Shown here one piece after another: positions 45,675 through 53,562 of a stretch of 64,000 bases of DNA. Under the pieces are notes generated by a model. It saw only the letters and a list, made by a program, of their open reading frames with translations, was not told where the DNA came from and searched no databases. The stretch's first letter is position 1. Each line of letters starts with the position of its first letter. Source of the DNA: Flexifilum sp963727545 (GTDB taxonomy: Bacteria > Chloroflexota > Anaerolineae > Aggregatilineales > Phototrophicaceae); contig CAVSGS010000010.1 of assembly GCA_963727545.1 (NCBI GenBank), positions 186,001-250,000 on the forward strand, given 5' to 3'. The position numbers were made by a program, and so were the translations under genes.

Positions 45675-46786
45675 TGTTACGCCGCATCCTCACCATTGCG
45701 TGGAAAGAATTTCTCCACCTGCGCAAAGATCGCATTCTCGTCCCGTTCGTGATTCTGGGGGCGATTGGCGAACTGACCATCATCGCGTGGGCGACCGGGC
45801 AGCCGATCCAGCACATCGATATGACCATCGTCGATCAGGATCACAGCACCCAGAGCGCTGCGCTGATCCAGACGCTTGCCGACTCGCCGGTGCTCGATCA
45901 CGCCCACGACGCCGCCAGCGCCGCCGACGTCGAGGCGATGATGACTCACAATCAGACCTACGTTGGCGTCGTCATCCCGCCCAATTACGGCGCGGATCTG
46001 ATGGCGAACCAGAAGCCAACCGTTCAATTGATCCTCAACGGCGCGGACGCCGTGACCGCCTACACCGCGCAAACGACCGCTCAGCAGTTGATCAACGAGC
46101 AGGCACTCCGCGACGCGCGGGGACTGCAGCCCGCCGACTATCAGAACCAACTGCCCAAGGTCACTGTCCGCTATAACCCGGATCTCGAACGCAGCTACTA
46201 CACGCTCCCGGCGGAGATGTCGTTCATGTTCTACCTGATGACGCTGATCCTCGCCGCCTTCGCTATCTCCCGCGAGCGTGAACGCGGCACTTACGAGCAG
46301 CTTCAGGTCATGCCTTATCGCCCGGTGGAAGTCGTGATCGGCAAGCTGATCGTGCCGATGATCATGGGCTACCTCCTGTTCCTGATCATGCTGGCGCTGA
46401 CCACACTCGCCTTTCACGTCCCCTTCCGGGGCGCGCTGCCGCTCCTGTTGATACTGGCGGTCGTCTACCTGATCGCCGAGATCGGCAAGGGGATTTTGCT
46501 CAGCATGGCGGCGCGAACCCAGCTTCAAGCGGTCATGCTGGTCGTCGGTATCGCGATGGTCGACATGATCTTCAGCGGCTACGCCGTCGCCGTCGAAACC
46601 ATGTCGCCCTTCATGCAAGCAGTCTCGAATATCTTCGCTATCCGTCACTGGCTGACCATCGTGCGCGGCATCATGCTCAAAGGCGTCGGACTGGACGTGC
46701 TCTATCCCTCGCTGCTGGCGATCGTCGCCATTGGCGCGGTGATCCTCTCAGTCACTTTCTGGAGCTATCGGCGCAGCGTGCGCTAA
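45671..46786 (+). CDS. ABC-2 type exporter permease (second)
   Basis: The 371-residue paralogue of the preceding permease has the same order: helix 1, extracytoplasmic domain, and ERERGTYEQLQVMPYRPVEV before the C-terminal helices. Two different permeases and two ATPases suggest a heteromeric exporter like YbhFSR, where the two ATPase domains are fused in one chain. No HlyD-type adaptor is present, fitting a cell without an outer membrane. Confidence 0.9.
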   Translation: MMLRRILTIAWKEFLHLRKDRILVPFVILGAIGELTIIAWATGQPIQHIDMTIVDQDHSTQSAALIQTLADSPVLDHAHDAASAADVEAMMTHNQTYVGVVIPPNYGADLMANQKPTVQLILNGADAVTAYTAQTTAQQLINEQALRDARGLQPADYQNQLPKVTVRYNPDLERSYYTLPAEMSFMFYLMTLILAAFAISRERERGTYEQLQVMPYRPVEVVIGKLIVPMIMGYLLFLIMLALTTLAFHVPFRGALPLLLILAVVYLIAEIGKGILLSMAARTQLQAVMLVVGIAMVDMIFSGYAVAVETMSPFMQAVSNIFAIRHWLTIVRGIMLKGVGLDVLYPSLLAIVAIGAVILSVTFWSYRRSVR

Positions 46787-46804
46787 AGTGAGGCGAATCA
46801 AATC

Positions 46805-47758
46805 ATGACAACCGCGATTCACGTCAGCCACCTGACCCGCAAATTTGGCGATTTCACGGCGGTTGACGACGTCAGTTTCGACATCCCCGCCGGGCAGGTC
46901 TTCGGCTTTCTCGGTCCCAACGGCTCCGGCAAGACGACGACGATCAAGTTGCTGCTCGGCTTGATCGCGCCCACCTCCGGCGAGGCGCAGGTGCTCGGCA
47001 ACGACGTGCGCCACCAGTCCAACGCCATCCGCCGTTCCATCGGCTACATGTCGCAGAAGTTCTCGCTCTACACCGACCTCACCGCCCGCGAGAACCTCGA
47101 ATTCTTCGGGCGCAGCTATGGACTCTACGGCAAGGCGCTCCACCAGCGCATGGACGCCGTGATCGAGCTAGCCAACCTGCGCGATCACCTCAATACGGTT
47201 ACTCAGCAGCTTTCTGGCGGTTGGGCGCAGCGCTTGGCACTGGCGGCAGCCGTCATCCACCAGCCCAAGCTGCTCTTTCTCGACGAGCCGACCGCCGGAG
47301 TTGACCCGATCTCGCGCCGCGAGTTCTGGGATCTCCTCTACGACCTCGCCCAGACCGAGACCACCATCTTCGTCACCACCCACTACATGGACGAAGCCGA
47401 ACACTGCCAGCGGATCGCTTTTCTCTATTACGGGCGCTTGATCGCCAACGGCGCGCCCCACGACATCATCGCTGAAAGCGTGCCGGGCGCGATTCTGGCG
47501 TTCGAGCCGCCCGATCCGCTGGCAGCCGAGCAAGCGATCCACACGGCATTGACGGCAGGCACGCTCCCCGCCGACAGCGTGAGTCTGTTCGGCGCGGCGG
47601 TTCATGTCGCCACCCGCGAACCGGATCAGGCGCGGCAGGCGGTCGAGCAGATACTCGCTCAGCAGGGCATAGCGCAAAATGGCTGGCGCACGATTCACCC
47701 CTCGCTCGAAGATGCGTTTATCGCGCTGGTCAATCGCCAGCCTTCAAGCGCCAATTGA
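46805..47758 (+). CDS. ABC-2 exporter ATPase (second)
   Basis: The 317-residue ATPase has Walker A GPNGSGKT, Q-loop YMSQKFSLYTDLTAREN, signature LSGGWAQR, Walker B LLFLDEPTAGVDPISRREFW and switch HYMDEAEHC. A C-terminal extension of about 90 residues resembles that of the first ATPase. The LSGGWAQR signature is common in YbhF/YhiH-type drug exporters. It closes the TetR operon. Confidence 0.93.
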   Translation: MTTAIHVSHLTRKFGDFTAVDDVSFDIPAGQVFGFLGPNGSGKTTTIKLLLGLIAPTSGEAQVLGNDVRHQSNAIRRSIGYMSQKFSLYTDLTARENLEFFGRSYGLYGKALHQRMDAVIELANLRDHLNTVTQQLSGGWAQRLALAAAVIHQPKLLFLDEPTAGVDPISRREFWDLLYDLAQTETTIFVTTHYMDEAEHCQRIAFLYYGRLIANGAPHDIIAESVPGAILAFEPPDPLAAEQAIHTALTAGTLPADSVSLFGAAVHVATREPDQARQAVEQILAQQGIAQNGWRTIHPSLEDAFIALVNRQPSSAN

Positions 47759-47829
47759 CCGGCGGATCGTCGAGTTACCGGGGGCGCGGCAGATCGTGCC
47801 CCTACTCTCCTAAAAATTGGCTCTCGCTA

Positions 47830-48059
47830 TTGTCAAAAACCATGTTATCCTTATATTGCAATGTGGGAACAAAGACAATTGTGTCTCAACCACATCGGCG
47901 CTGTGGTTAAGCGCCCATCAGACTTCACCAGAGAACACAGAACTGTTTGCACCATCACTCCATCTGTGATCTCCTCAAAGTACAATCAAGACTTCCTGAA
48001 CGACTGGGGATGTGTGTACAGAAGACTATGGCAAACCCAACTATTCAGGAGTGAATAAA
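47830..48059 (+). promoter_or_regulatory. Promoter and long leader of the cold-shock gene
   Basis: TTGTCA (47830-47835) and TATATT (47852-47857) are 16 bp apart. The mRNA would begin near 47864, giving a leader of nearly 200 nt before the ATG, as in cold-regulated csp genes. The leader contains a 7-bp hairpin (AACCACA with TGTGGTT, 47888-47908). Short frames in it have no ribosome sites. AGGAG at 48047-48051 serves the start. Confidence 0.6.
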
Positions 48060-48269
48060 ATGGCACGTGTCCAAGGTACAGTCAAGTGGTTTAACGGCGA
48101 AAAAGGCTACGGCTTCATTACGCCGGAAGAAGGTCCCGACCTCTTCGTGCACTATTCGGAAATTCAGAGCAGCGGCTTCCGCTCGCTCGACGAAGGCGCC
48201 AAGGTCGAGTTCGAAATCACCGAAGGCAAAAAAGGTAAGCAGGCGAGCGCAGTAACTCTCGTCAAGTAA
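48060..48269 (+). CDS. csp: Cold-shock domain protein
   Basis: The 69-residue protein begins MARVQGTVKWFNGEKGYGFI and has both nucleic-acid-binding motifs, KGYGFI (RNP1) and LFVHYSEI (RNP2). It is a full-length CspA-type RNA chaperone that melts mRNA structure. ATG at 48060 follows AGGAGTGAATAAA; an upstream frame extension is not coding-like. A long leader and a strong terminator make it a single-gene unit. Confidence 0.95.
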   Translation: MARVQGTVKWFNGEKGYGFITPEEGPDLFVHYSEIQSSGFRSLDEGAKVEFEITEGKKGKQASAVTLVK

Positions 48270-48292
48270 GCCTTAAATCCCTGTGACAAAAT

Positions 48293-48323
48293 AGCCCGCT
48301 GGCAATCTTTGCAGCGGGCTTTT
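48293..48323 (+). terminator. Terminator of the cold-shock gene
   Basis: AGCCCGCT (48293-48300) pairs with AGCGGGCT (48313-48320), followed by TTT. It lies 24 bp past the stop codon. Confidence 0.85.
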
Positions 48324-48507
48324 GATTTCCCACATCGCCCCATTGACCGCGCCGCCCATCGCCGAATATGACATTTCTCATGTCCGAAGGGGACGGGCAC
48401 CGCTTGACTTCCCCTTTCAGAGGCGCTACACAATAAGGGGGGGTGATCGACTACCAAGCCACAATCATAGCCTTGGCACTCACGGCAGATCGGTCAAAAC
48501 ACTAAGC

Positions 48508-49173
48508 ATGAGTGAGTTCAGAAAAATTGAAAGTGAAGTCCCTTTCGGTCACACGATCTATGGCTGGCTCTACCTGCACGACTATGGACTTGACGAACTG
48601 GTCATTCACAATCAAATGGAAAAGACCTACCTAGCGTGGGAAACCGTTCGCCAAGAATGTAATCCATACTTTGTGAAAGGCACCGGTTTTGAGGGCTATT
48701 TCGTCGGTCGCTGCTCAAACCCGGAAGAGGCATTGGAGTCAATCCTCGCCATCAACCAGCGCGTTTTGGATGCTATCGCCCAACTCTATCACTTCCAAGC
48801 CCCTTTCCGCACGCGCTTGATGCGCACGCTCCTGCGCGAAAAGAGCGATCTTAAGTCCATCGACATCTGGTCAAGCTATCTTGGTGCCGAACTTGCCCGG
48901 CTCCGCGCGCAAATCCTGTCGATTCGCGACGCGCAGGAGTTCCAGCGCCAGACCTATCGCATCATCAGTATGCTGCCGCCGATCGCCTACAACGAAGTCG
49001 ACGAGGACGTGACGCAGCGCTATGCGATCGGGTCACTGACGACGCCAACTTACGCCAAGATCAACGTGACCAGCCACATGCTGAAGCCCAGCCAGCAGGA
49101 TGCATGGCGTGTCGCCGAAAATATCGGTCAGTTTGGTCATCCCTTGGTTCGCCGGCTGCTCGATCACATTTAG
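48508..49173 (+). CDS. Hypothetical protein, 221 residues
   Basis: ATG at 48508 begins MSEFRKIESEVPFGHTIYGW. A TTG-initiated extension to 48322 would overlap the terminator and is unlikely. The ribosome site is weak. The product looks soluble and mixed alpha/beta, with no signal peptide, no membrane helix, only two Cys and no known motif I recognise. It sits alone between the cold-shock gene and convergent hypBA. Confidence 0.65.
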   Translation: MSEFRKIESEVPFGHTIYGWLYLHDYGLDELVIHNQMEKTYLAWETVRQECNPYFVKGTGFEGYFVGRCSNPEEALESILAINQRVLDAIAQLYHFQAPFRTRLMRTLLREKSDLKSIDIWSSYLGAELARLRAQILSIRDAQEFQRQTYRIISMLPPIAYNEVDEDVTQRYAIGSLTTPTYAKINVTSHMLKPSQQDAWRVAENIGQFGHPLVRRLLDHI

Positions 49174-49264
49174 GGCGGTTATTGCTGAGGGTGTTCAAAA
49201 ACCCCTCTGCTTGGTCGAGCAGTCATCAACCTTGACGACTTACCCTTGAAACGGACAAGGGCGC

Positions 49265-49302
49265 TTCCCCTCCCTGAAGTCGGGGAGGAGCTGGGGATGG
49301 GG
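49265..49302. repeat. Degenerate CCCTCC-type intergenic repeat
   Basis: TCCCCTCC, a short spacer and GGGGAGGA are followed by GCTGGGGATGGGG. The layout matches the repeats at 39218-39253 and 60467-60504 but the sequence is less exact. Confidence 0.5.
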
Positions 49303-49332
49303 TCAAAACACGACTTTTTAGACACGCCCCTG

Positions 49333-49363
49333 AGCACCCCCGCTTCGACGAAGCGGGGGTGCT
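49333..49363 (-). terminator. 14-bp perfect hairpin after hypB
   Basis: AGCACCCCCGCTTC (49333-49346) pairs with 49350-49363 around GAC. It lies 15 bp past the hypB stop on the minus strand. There is no T-run, so it may act as an RNA 3'-end stabiliser as well as a stop. Confidence 0.55.
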
Positions 49364-49377
49364 AAAGATGAGATTCG

Positions 49378-50061
49378 CTACGGGGTCACCGGCGTCTCGG
49401 CGAACGCCTTGCAGCGTTCCACCAAGAAATCCAGCCAAACATTCATCCCGACGTCTTTCTTCGCCGAGACTTCGAACACTTGCATTCCCGGACGCACGCG
49501 CATGATGCTGTCGAGCGCCGCCGCCCGGTCGAATTCCACCGCTTCGGCGAGATCGATCTTCGTGATCACGGCAGCGTCCGACGAATTGAACATCGGCGGG
49601 TATTTGAGCGGCTTATCCTCGCCCTCGGTCGTCGAAAACAGCACGACGCGCAGCGCTTCGCCCAAGTCGTAGCTGGCAGGGCAAACCAGATTGCCCACAT
49701 TCTCGATGAACAGGAAATCGAAGGCGCTCAAATCCCAGTCAGCGACGAATTTCTGGATCATGTCGGCTTCGAGGTGGCAGTTGCCCGCCGTTTCAATCTG
49801 CTTGACCGGCGCACCAGCCATTGCCAACCGCTGCGCGTCGTTGTCGGTCGCCAGATCGCCCACCAGCGTGGCGACTTTGTAGCCGCGTTCCAACAGCAGC
49901 CGGATCGTCTTTTCCACCAGCGTCGTCTTGCCGGAACCCGGGCTGGACACCACATTGATCACAAACACGCCGTCCGCCGTGAAGCGCTCCCGCAGCGCTG
50001 CTGCAAGGCGGTCATTTTTGCTCAACACGCCCTGCCGAATTTCAATCAGTCTCGGTTTCAT
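49378..50061 (-). CDS. hypB: Hydrogenase/urease nickel-incorporation GTPase HypB
   Basis: The 227-residue SIMIBI GTPase has P-loop VSSPGSGKTTLVEK, TAGNCHLEA-type metal/switch region (here ETAGNCHLEADMI), IENVGNLVCPASYDLGE and a guanine-specificity region ITKIDLAEAV. The N-terminal metal-binding CxxCGC and His-rich stretches found in some HypB proteins are absent. It inserts nickel into [NiFe]-hydrogenases together with HypA. The gene overlaps hypA by 20 bp. No hydrogenase structural genes lie in the window. Confidence 0.95.
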   Translation of the reverse strand: MKPRLIEIRQGVLSKNDRLAAALRERFTADGVFVINVVSSPGSGKTTLVEKTIRLLLERGYKVATLVGDLATDNDAQRLAMAGAPVKQIETAGNCHLEADMIQKFVADWDLSAFDFLFIENVGNLVCPASYDLGEALRVVLFSTTEGEDKPLKYPPMFNSSDAAVITKIDLAEAVEFDRAAALDSIMRVRPGMQVFEVSAKKDVGMNVWLDFLVERCKAFAETPVTP

Positions 50062-50407
50062 CTTGTCTCACCTCCAGTGAAACGATCTCCAGTTCTCGCC
50101 CTTGACGAACGTCCGCCGTATACCCGCCACAGTGCGGACACTGCAGTAGTTGAATCGACGGGAGTTCGCTTTCGCGCTGGCAGTCCGGGCAGTAGACGAC
50201 CAGCGGCACGTCCTCGATCACCAGACGTGAATGTTCCAGCATCGTACCTTCGGTGGCGCTGTCATAAACGAACAGCAGCGCCTCTTTGACCACGCCCGAT
50301 AGCACCCCCACGCGCAGATAAACCGTCTCCACCGCCTGCGCTCCTGCTGAGCGTGCGGCGCTTTCGGCAACCTCCACGAGGTCGAGCGCAATTGACAATT
50401 CGTGCAT
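50042..50407 (-). CDS. hypA: Hydrogenase nickel-incorporation protein HypA
   Basis: The 121-residue protein begins MHELSIALDLVEVAE, where His2 is the nickel ligand. The zinc site consists of CPDC and CPHC in the second half. ATG at 50407 is the only reasonable start. It delivers nickel to HypB and hydrogenase. A CRP/FNR-like palindrome lies 115 bp upstream in the divergent promoter region. Confidence 0.95.
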   Translation of the reverse strand: MHELSIALDLVEVAESAARSAGAQAVETVYLRVGVLSGVVKEALLFVYDSATEGTMLEHSRLVIEDVPLVVYCPDCQRESELPSIQLLQCPHCGGYTADVRQGRELEIVSLEVRQDETETD

Positions 50408-50521
50408 CGTACTTCCGTCCGGCAGATTAGCTCATTGTTACCAGCATAGCCCCACTCAGCGCCACATCCATGTGCCAGATAGCAGCCAGACTCGGTGATA
50501 GATGTCGCTGCCGGCGCTAAA

Positions 50522-50539
50522 ACGTGATCTTTATCACGT
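50522..50539. promoter_or_regulatory. CRP/FNR-superfamily palindromic site
   Basis: The perfect 18-bp palindrome has arms ACGTGAT and ATCACGT with a CTTT centre. It contains GTGA-N6-TCAC, the CRP core, and TGAT-N4-ATCA, close to the FNR layout. It lies between divergent hypAB and the DinB-like gene, 115 and 110 bp from their starts. Confidence 0.65.
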
Positions 50540-50648
50540 AGAACGGGGTGCTTTTCCGCTGGCGCCATTTTGGAGGTCGCACTAGTCTATGATCAGAGTA
50601 ATAAGCTAAAACAATCGATGTGTTCATCTAGAGAAGGACATTGACGCG

Positions 50649-51131
50649 ATGAACGCCAAAGTAATGCCGCACGAGTCTGCCTTAAAAGAGGACGTGCTCA
50701 ACCGGCTCAACCAAACTGTGATTCAAACCACTGCCTATTTCGCCAGCATCGACGAAAATCTTTCCGACGGGCATCAGACCGCCCATGGGATTCTGGCAGG
50801 GCTGCTTTTCTGGCACAAACAGTACGTCTCGATTGCCCGCGCCTTGATCGCCGGCGGCGAACCAGAACTCCTAGCGGGAACCTATGAGGGGTTGAACCGC
50901 AACGCTCGCCAACACGCGCTCGGCACCTCCATGATCATGATGGCTTACAGCCTCTCCTGCGAGCAGCACGAGTTCGCCCAACTCCTGCAGCAGATCCCGG
51001 ACTGGTCGGTTGAATTCCCGATTAAGCAGGACAGCGAGCCCTGCAGCGTGCATGATCGCGTGGTCGAGATCGAAGCCAATATTCGCCAGCACGTCCACCG
51101 CCTTGAGCGACTCCAGAAAGCCAGCAAGTGA
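50649..51131 (+). CDS. DinB-like (ClbS/DfsB-type) four-helix protein
   Basis: The 160-residue helical protein shows the DinB/ClbS pattern: a first helix LKEDVLNRLNQTVIQTTAYF, TAHGILAGLLFWHKQYVSIA (the usual position of a metal-binding His) and a C-terminal HVHRLERLQKASK. The central insertion around GTYEGLNRNARQHA is as in ClbS/DfsB proteins. Such proteins bind metal and some thiols or protect against toxic metabolites. Exact role is unknown. A GH2 gene follows. Confidence 0.6.
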   Translation: MNAKVMPHESALKEDVLNRLNQTVIQTTAYFASIDENLSDGHQTAHGILAGLLFWHKQYVSIARALIAGGEPELLAGTYEGLNRNARQHALGTSMIMMAYSLSCEQHEFAQLLQQIPDWSVEFPIKQDSEPCSVHDRVVEIEANIRQHVHRLERLQKASK

Positions 51132-51194
51132 TCCACTCACCCACGCACAGTGGACTGCCCCGGCGCGACAGATGACTGTCGCGCTCGTTTTTAT

Positions 51195-53510
51195 ATGAGT
51201 ACGCATCAACTATTCGAGCCGGGTCTCCGTTTTGCCACGCTGCGCCTGTCCGGCGACTGGCAGGTGCAGACCGCCCCACTCGATCACCGGCGTCCTACCC
51301 GCCAGTCGCAGCACCCGCCGCAGCCATCCAGCGATTGGATCGCCGTCCCGGAGTGCACCCACTTACAGCCAGCCCTCTATCCGCACCAACCCTATTGGGG
51401 CGATCACCTGCGTGCCATCAACCAGCACGCTTGGCTCTACCGGCGCGAGTTAGCCCTCCCGCCCGGCGATCACCGGCGCGTGCGGCTGCGCTTTGAGGCG
51501 GTCGATTACTTCGCGCAGGTCTGGATCGATGACCAATTTGCCGGGGATCACGAGGGGCATTTCGCGCCCTTCGACTTCGACGTAACCGATCTGCTGCACG
51601 GTGAGACCGCTACGCTGACTGTCCGCGTTACTGCTCCGTGGGATGCGCCTAATCCCTCCGGCACTTACCCGACCGATCACGTTATTCGGGGCTTAGTCAA
51701 AGGTTTGTATGAGCACGGCGAAGGGGTGATCCCGCCGTCCGTCAATCCGATCGGGATTTGGCGACCGGTCTGGCTCCTGCTCGATCAGGGCGTCAGTATC
51801 GATCGCATCCGCATCCGCACCGAACTCGACGGGCGCGTCGATCTGCGCTTGCGGCTGACCAACGCCACCTCCGACGAGTGGCAGGGAGCGTTTGACCTGC
51901 GCATCGACGCCGAAAACCACGACGGCAGCGGCGTCGGACTGCACGAACCGCTCAGCCTACCACCCGGCACCCACACGATCGAGCGCACGCTCACCATCCC
52001 CGATCCGCGCCTCTGGTGGTCATGGGATCAAGGATCGCCCGATCTCTACCACCTCAGCGCTTGCCTGCTCGACGGTGACGATCAACCCATCAGCACGACT
52101 CAAGAAGTCTTCGGCGTCCGCACCATCCGCTTGGAACGCGCGCCGGATCGCTTCACCTACTATCTCAACGAGCGCCCGGTCTTTCTGCGCGGCACGTCCT
52201 ACATGCCCGCGCTTTACCTGTCCGAGTGCAGCCGCGCATCGCTGGCAGACGATCTGGCGCTGGCGCAGGCTGCCAATCTCAACCTGCTGCGCGTTCACGT
52301 CCACGTCGCGCCGCCCGAACTCTACGATCTCTGCGACCGCGCCGGAATGTTAGTCTGGCAGGATTTTGAGCTGAACTGGGTCCAAGACCCGTCGCCCGAA
52401 TTCGAGCAGCGCGCGCTTAAGCTGCAGCGCGAGATGATCGACCTGCTCGGCAATCACCCGGCGGTGATCACGTGGGCGTGTCACAACGAGCCGACCATGG
52501 TTTTCGCCCGCCGGAGCAATCTCGAACGCAACCCTGACCCGGCGCTCTATGCCGACGCGTTACAGCAGGACACGACTCGCCCGGTCTTCATTTGCTCCGG
52601 GCAAATCGAGGACGACTGGCAGCGCTCCGGCGATCTCCATGCCTACTACGGCGCGATCTGGTCGCGTCATTACGCCGACCTCTACCACCATCACCCACGC
52701 CTATGCTCCGAGTTCGGTTTCGAAGCCCCCGCCGCAGCCGATACGCTGCGCGCCTACCCTGACGTCTGGGATCGCTTGCAGCACTTGGAACCGCAGATCG
52801 ACGATCTCTGGGTGTATCAAGCCGCGCTGATCCAGTATCAAGTCGAGCACTTTCGCCGCCTGCGGTCGGAGGGCAGCGCCGGTTACGTCCACTTCTGGCT
52901 GGTCGATCTGGTCCCGCAGGTCGGCTGCGGCGTCCTCGATGCCTGTCGCGTTCCCAAAGGTGGCTATGCAGCCCTGAAACTCGCCTCCCAACCACTCCAC
53001 GTTATGCTTGAGCACGACGGACGGCAGCCGCTGGCGTTGTGGATCGTCAACGATCTGCCCCACGCCTACCCTGCTGCGCGCATCTGCTGGCAGATTGAAT
53101 CCGCCGACGGTTCGCTGCTGCTGGCGGGCGATACGACCTTCGACGTCGCCGCCAATCAATCCCAGCGCGTGATCGCCGCCGACTGGAGCATCGCCCCCGG
53201 CGATTGCGCCCGCGTGCGCTTGAGTGTCACCAGCGCCGATGGCGATCTGCTCTGCGAAAACGTCTACGATCGCCCCTTCCAGCCACCCAGCCGACCGCGC
53301 GGCTATCCGTGGAAGTTCGATCCCTATCTCGGCACCAAAGTCTTTGATCGACCGGACGCGCCCAGCCTCGCCGATTACGGCATCAGCCCGCTGCTGAAGG
53401 TCATTCCGCTGCCCGTGCGCGAAGCCTTCGCCGAACGCGCGCTCCGCCAGCGCCTGCCGATCCGCTTCATCTCGCTGATCGCCCGTCTCGGCGACGCGCT
53501 GCTGAAATAG
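51195..53510 (+). CDS. GH2 beta-mannosidase-like glycosidase
   Basis: ATG at 51195 begins MSTHQLFEPGLRFATLRL. There is no clear ribosome site, and a longer TTG/GTG form is possible. The 771-residue protein has the GH2 order: sugar-binding sandwich (RLRFEAVDYFAQVWIDDQFA), immunoglobulin-like domain, then a TIM barrel with acid/base Glu in ITWACHNEPTMVF and nucleophile Glu in LCSEFGFEAPAA. The CHNEP motif and length suit the beta-mannosidase/exo-glucosaminidase branch rather than beta-glucuronidase. No signal peptide is seen. Confidence 0.85.
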   Translation: MSTHQLFEPGLRFATLRLSGDWQVQTAPLDHRRPTRQSQHPPQPSSDWIAVPECTHLQPALYPHQPYWGDHLRAINQHAWLYRRELALPPGDHRRVRLRFEAVDYFAQVWIDDQFAGDHEGHFAPFDFDVTDLLHGETATLTVRVTAPWDAPNPSGTYPTDHVIRGLVKGLYEHGEGVIPPSVNPIGIWRPVWLLLDQGVSIDRIRIRTELDGRVDLRLRLTNATSDEWQGAFDLRIDAENHDGSGVGLHEPLSLPPGTHTIERTLTIPDPRLWWSWDQGSPDLYHLSACLLDGDDQPISTTQEVFGVRTIRLERAPDRFTYYLNERPVFLRGTSYMPALYLSECSRASLADDLALAQAANLNLLRVHVHVAPPELYDLCDRAGMLVWQDFELNWVQDPSPEFEQRALKLQREMIDLLGNHPAVITWACHNEPTMVFARRSNLERNPDPALYADALQQDTTRPVFICSGQIEDDWQRSGDLHAYYGAIWSRHYADLYHHHPRLCSEFGFEAPAAADTLRAYPDVWDRLQHLEPQIDDLWVYQAALIQYQVEHFRRLRSEGSAGYVHFWLVDLVPQVGCGVLDACRVPKGGYAALKLASQPLHVMLEHDGRQPLALWIVNDLPHAYPAARICWQIESADGSLLLAGDTTFDVAANQSQRVIAADWSIAPGDCARVRLSVTSADGDLLCENVYDRPFQPPSRPRGYPWKFDPYLGTKVFDRPDAPSLADYGISPLLKVIPLPVREAFAERALRQRLPIRFISLIARLGDALLK

Positions 53511-53514
53511 AAAA

Positions 53515-53535
53515 GGGCGACGCGTTGCGTCGCCC
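53515..53535 (-). terminator. GTAGGGG-type palindrome serving as terminator
   Basis: On the minus strand GTAGGGGCGACGC, a 3-nt loop and GCGTCGCCC run into TTTTC. It lies between the convergent GH2 and radical SAM genes. The same GTAGGG lead and palindrome layout recurs at 57427, 60391 and 62936. Confidence 0.75.
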
Positions 53536-53562
53536 CTACAACAGCGGTTGTGAATTACCAGA

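Noticed and set aside
45677..46648. 323-codon minus-strand frame
   Set aside because: Lies opposite the second ABC-2 permease and has low-complexity His/Asp/Gln content typical of shadows.
48322..48507. N-terminal extension of the hypothetical protein
   Set aside because: It begins at a TTG inside the cold-shock terminator and has no protein-like conservation signal.
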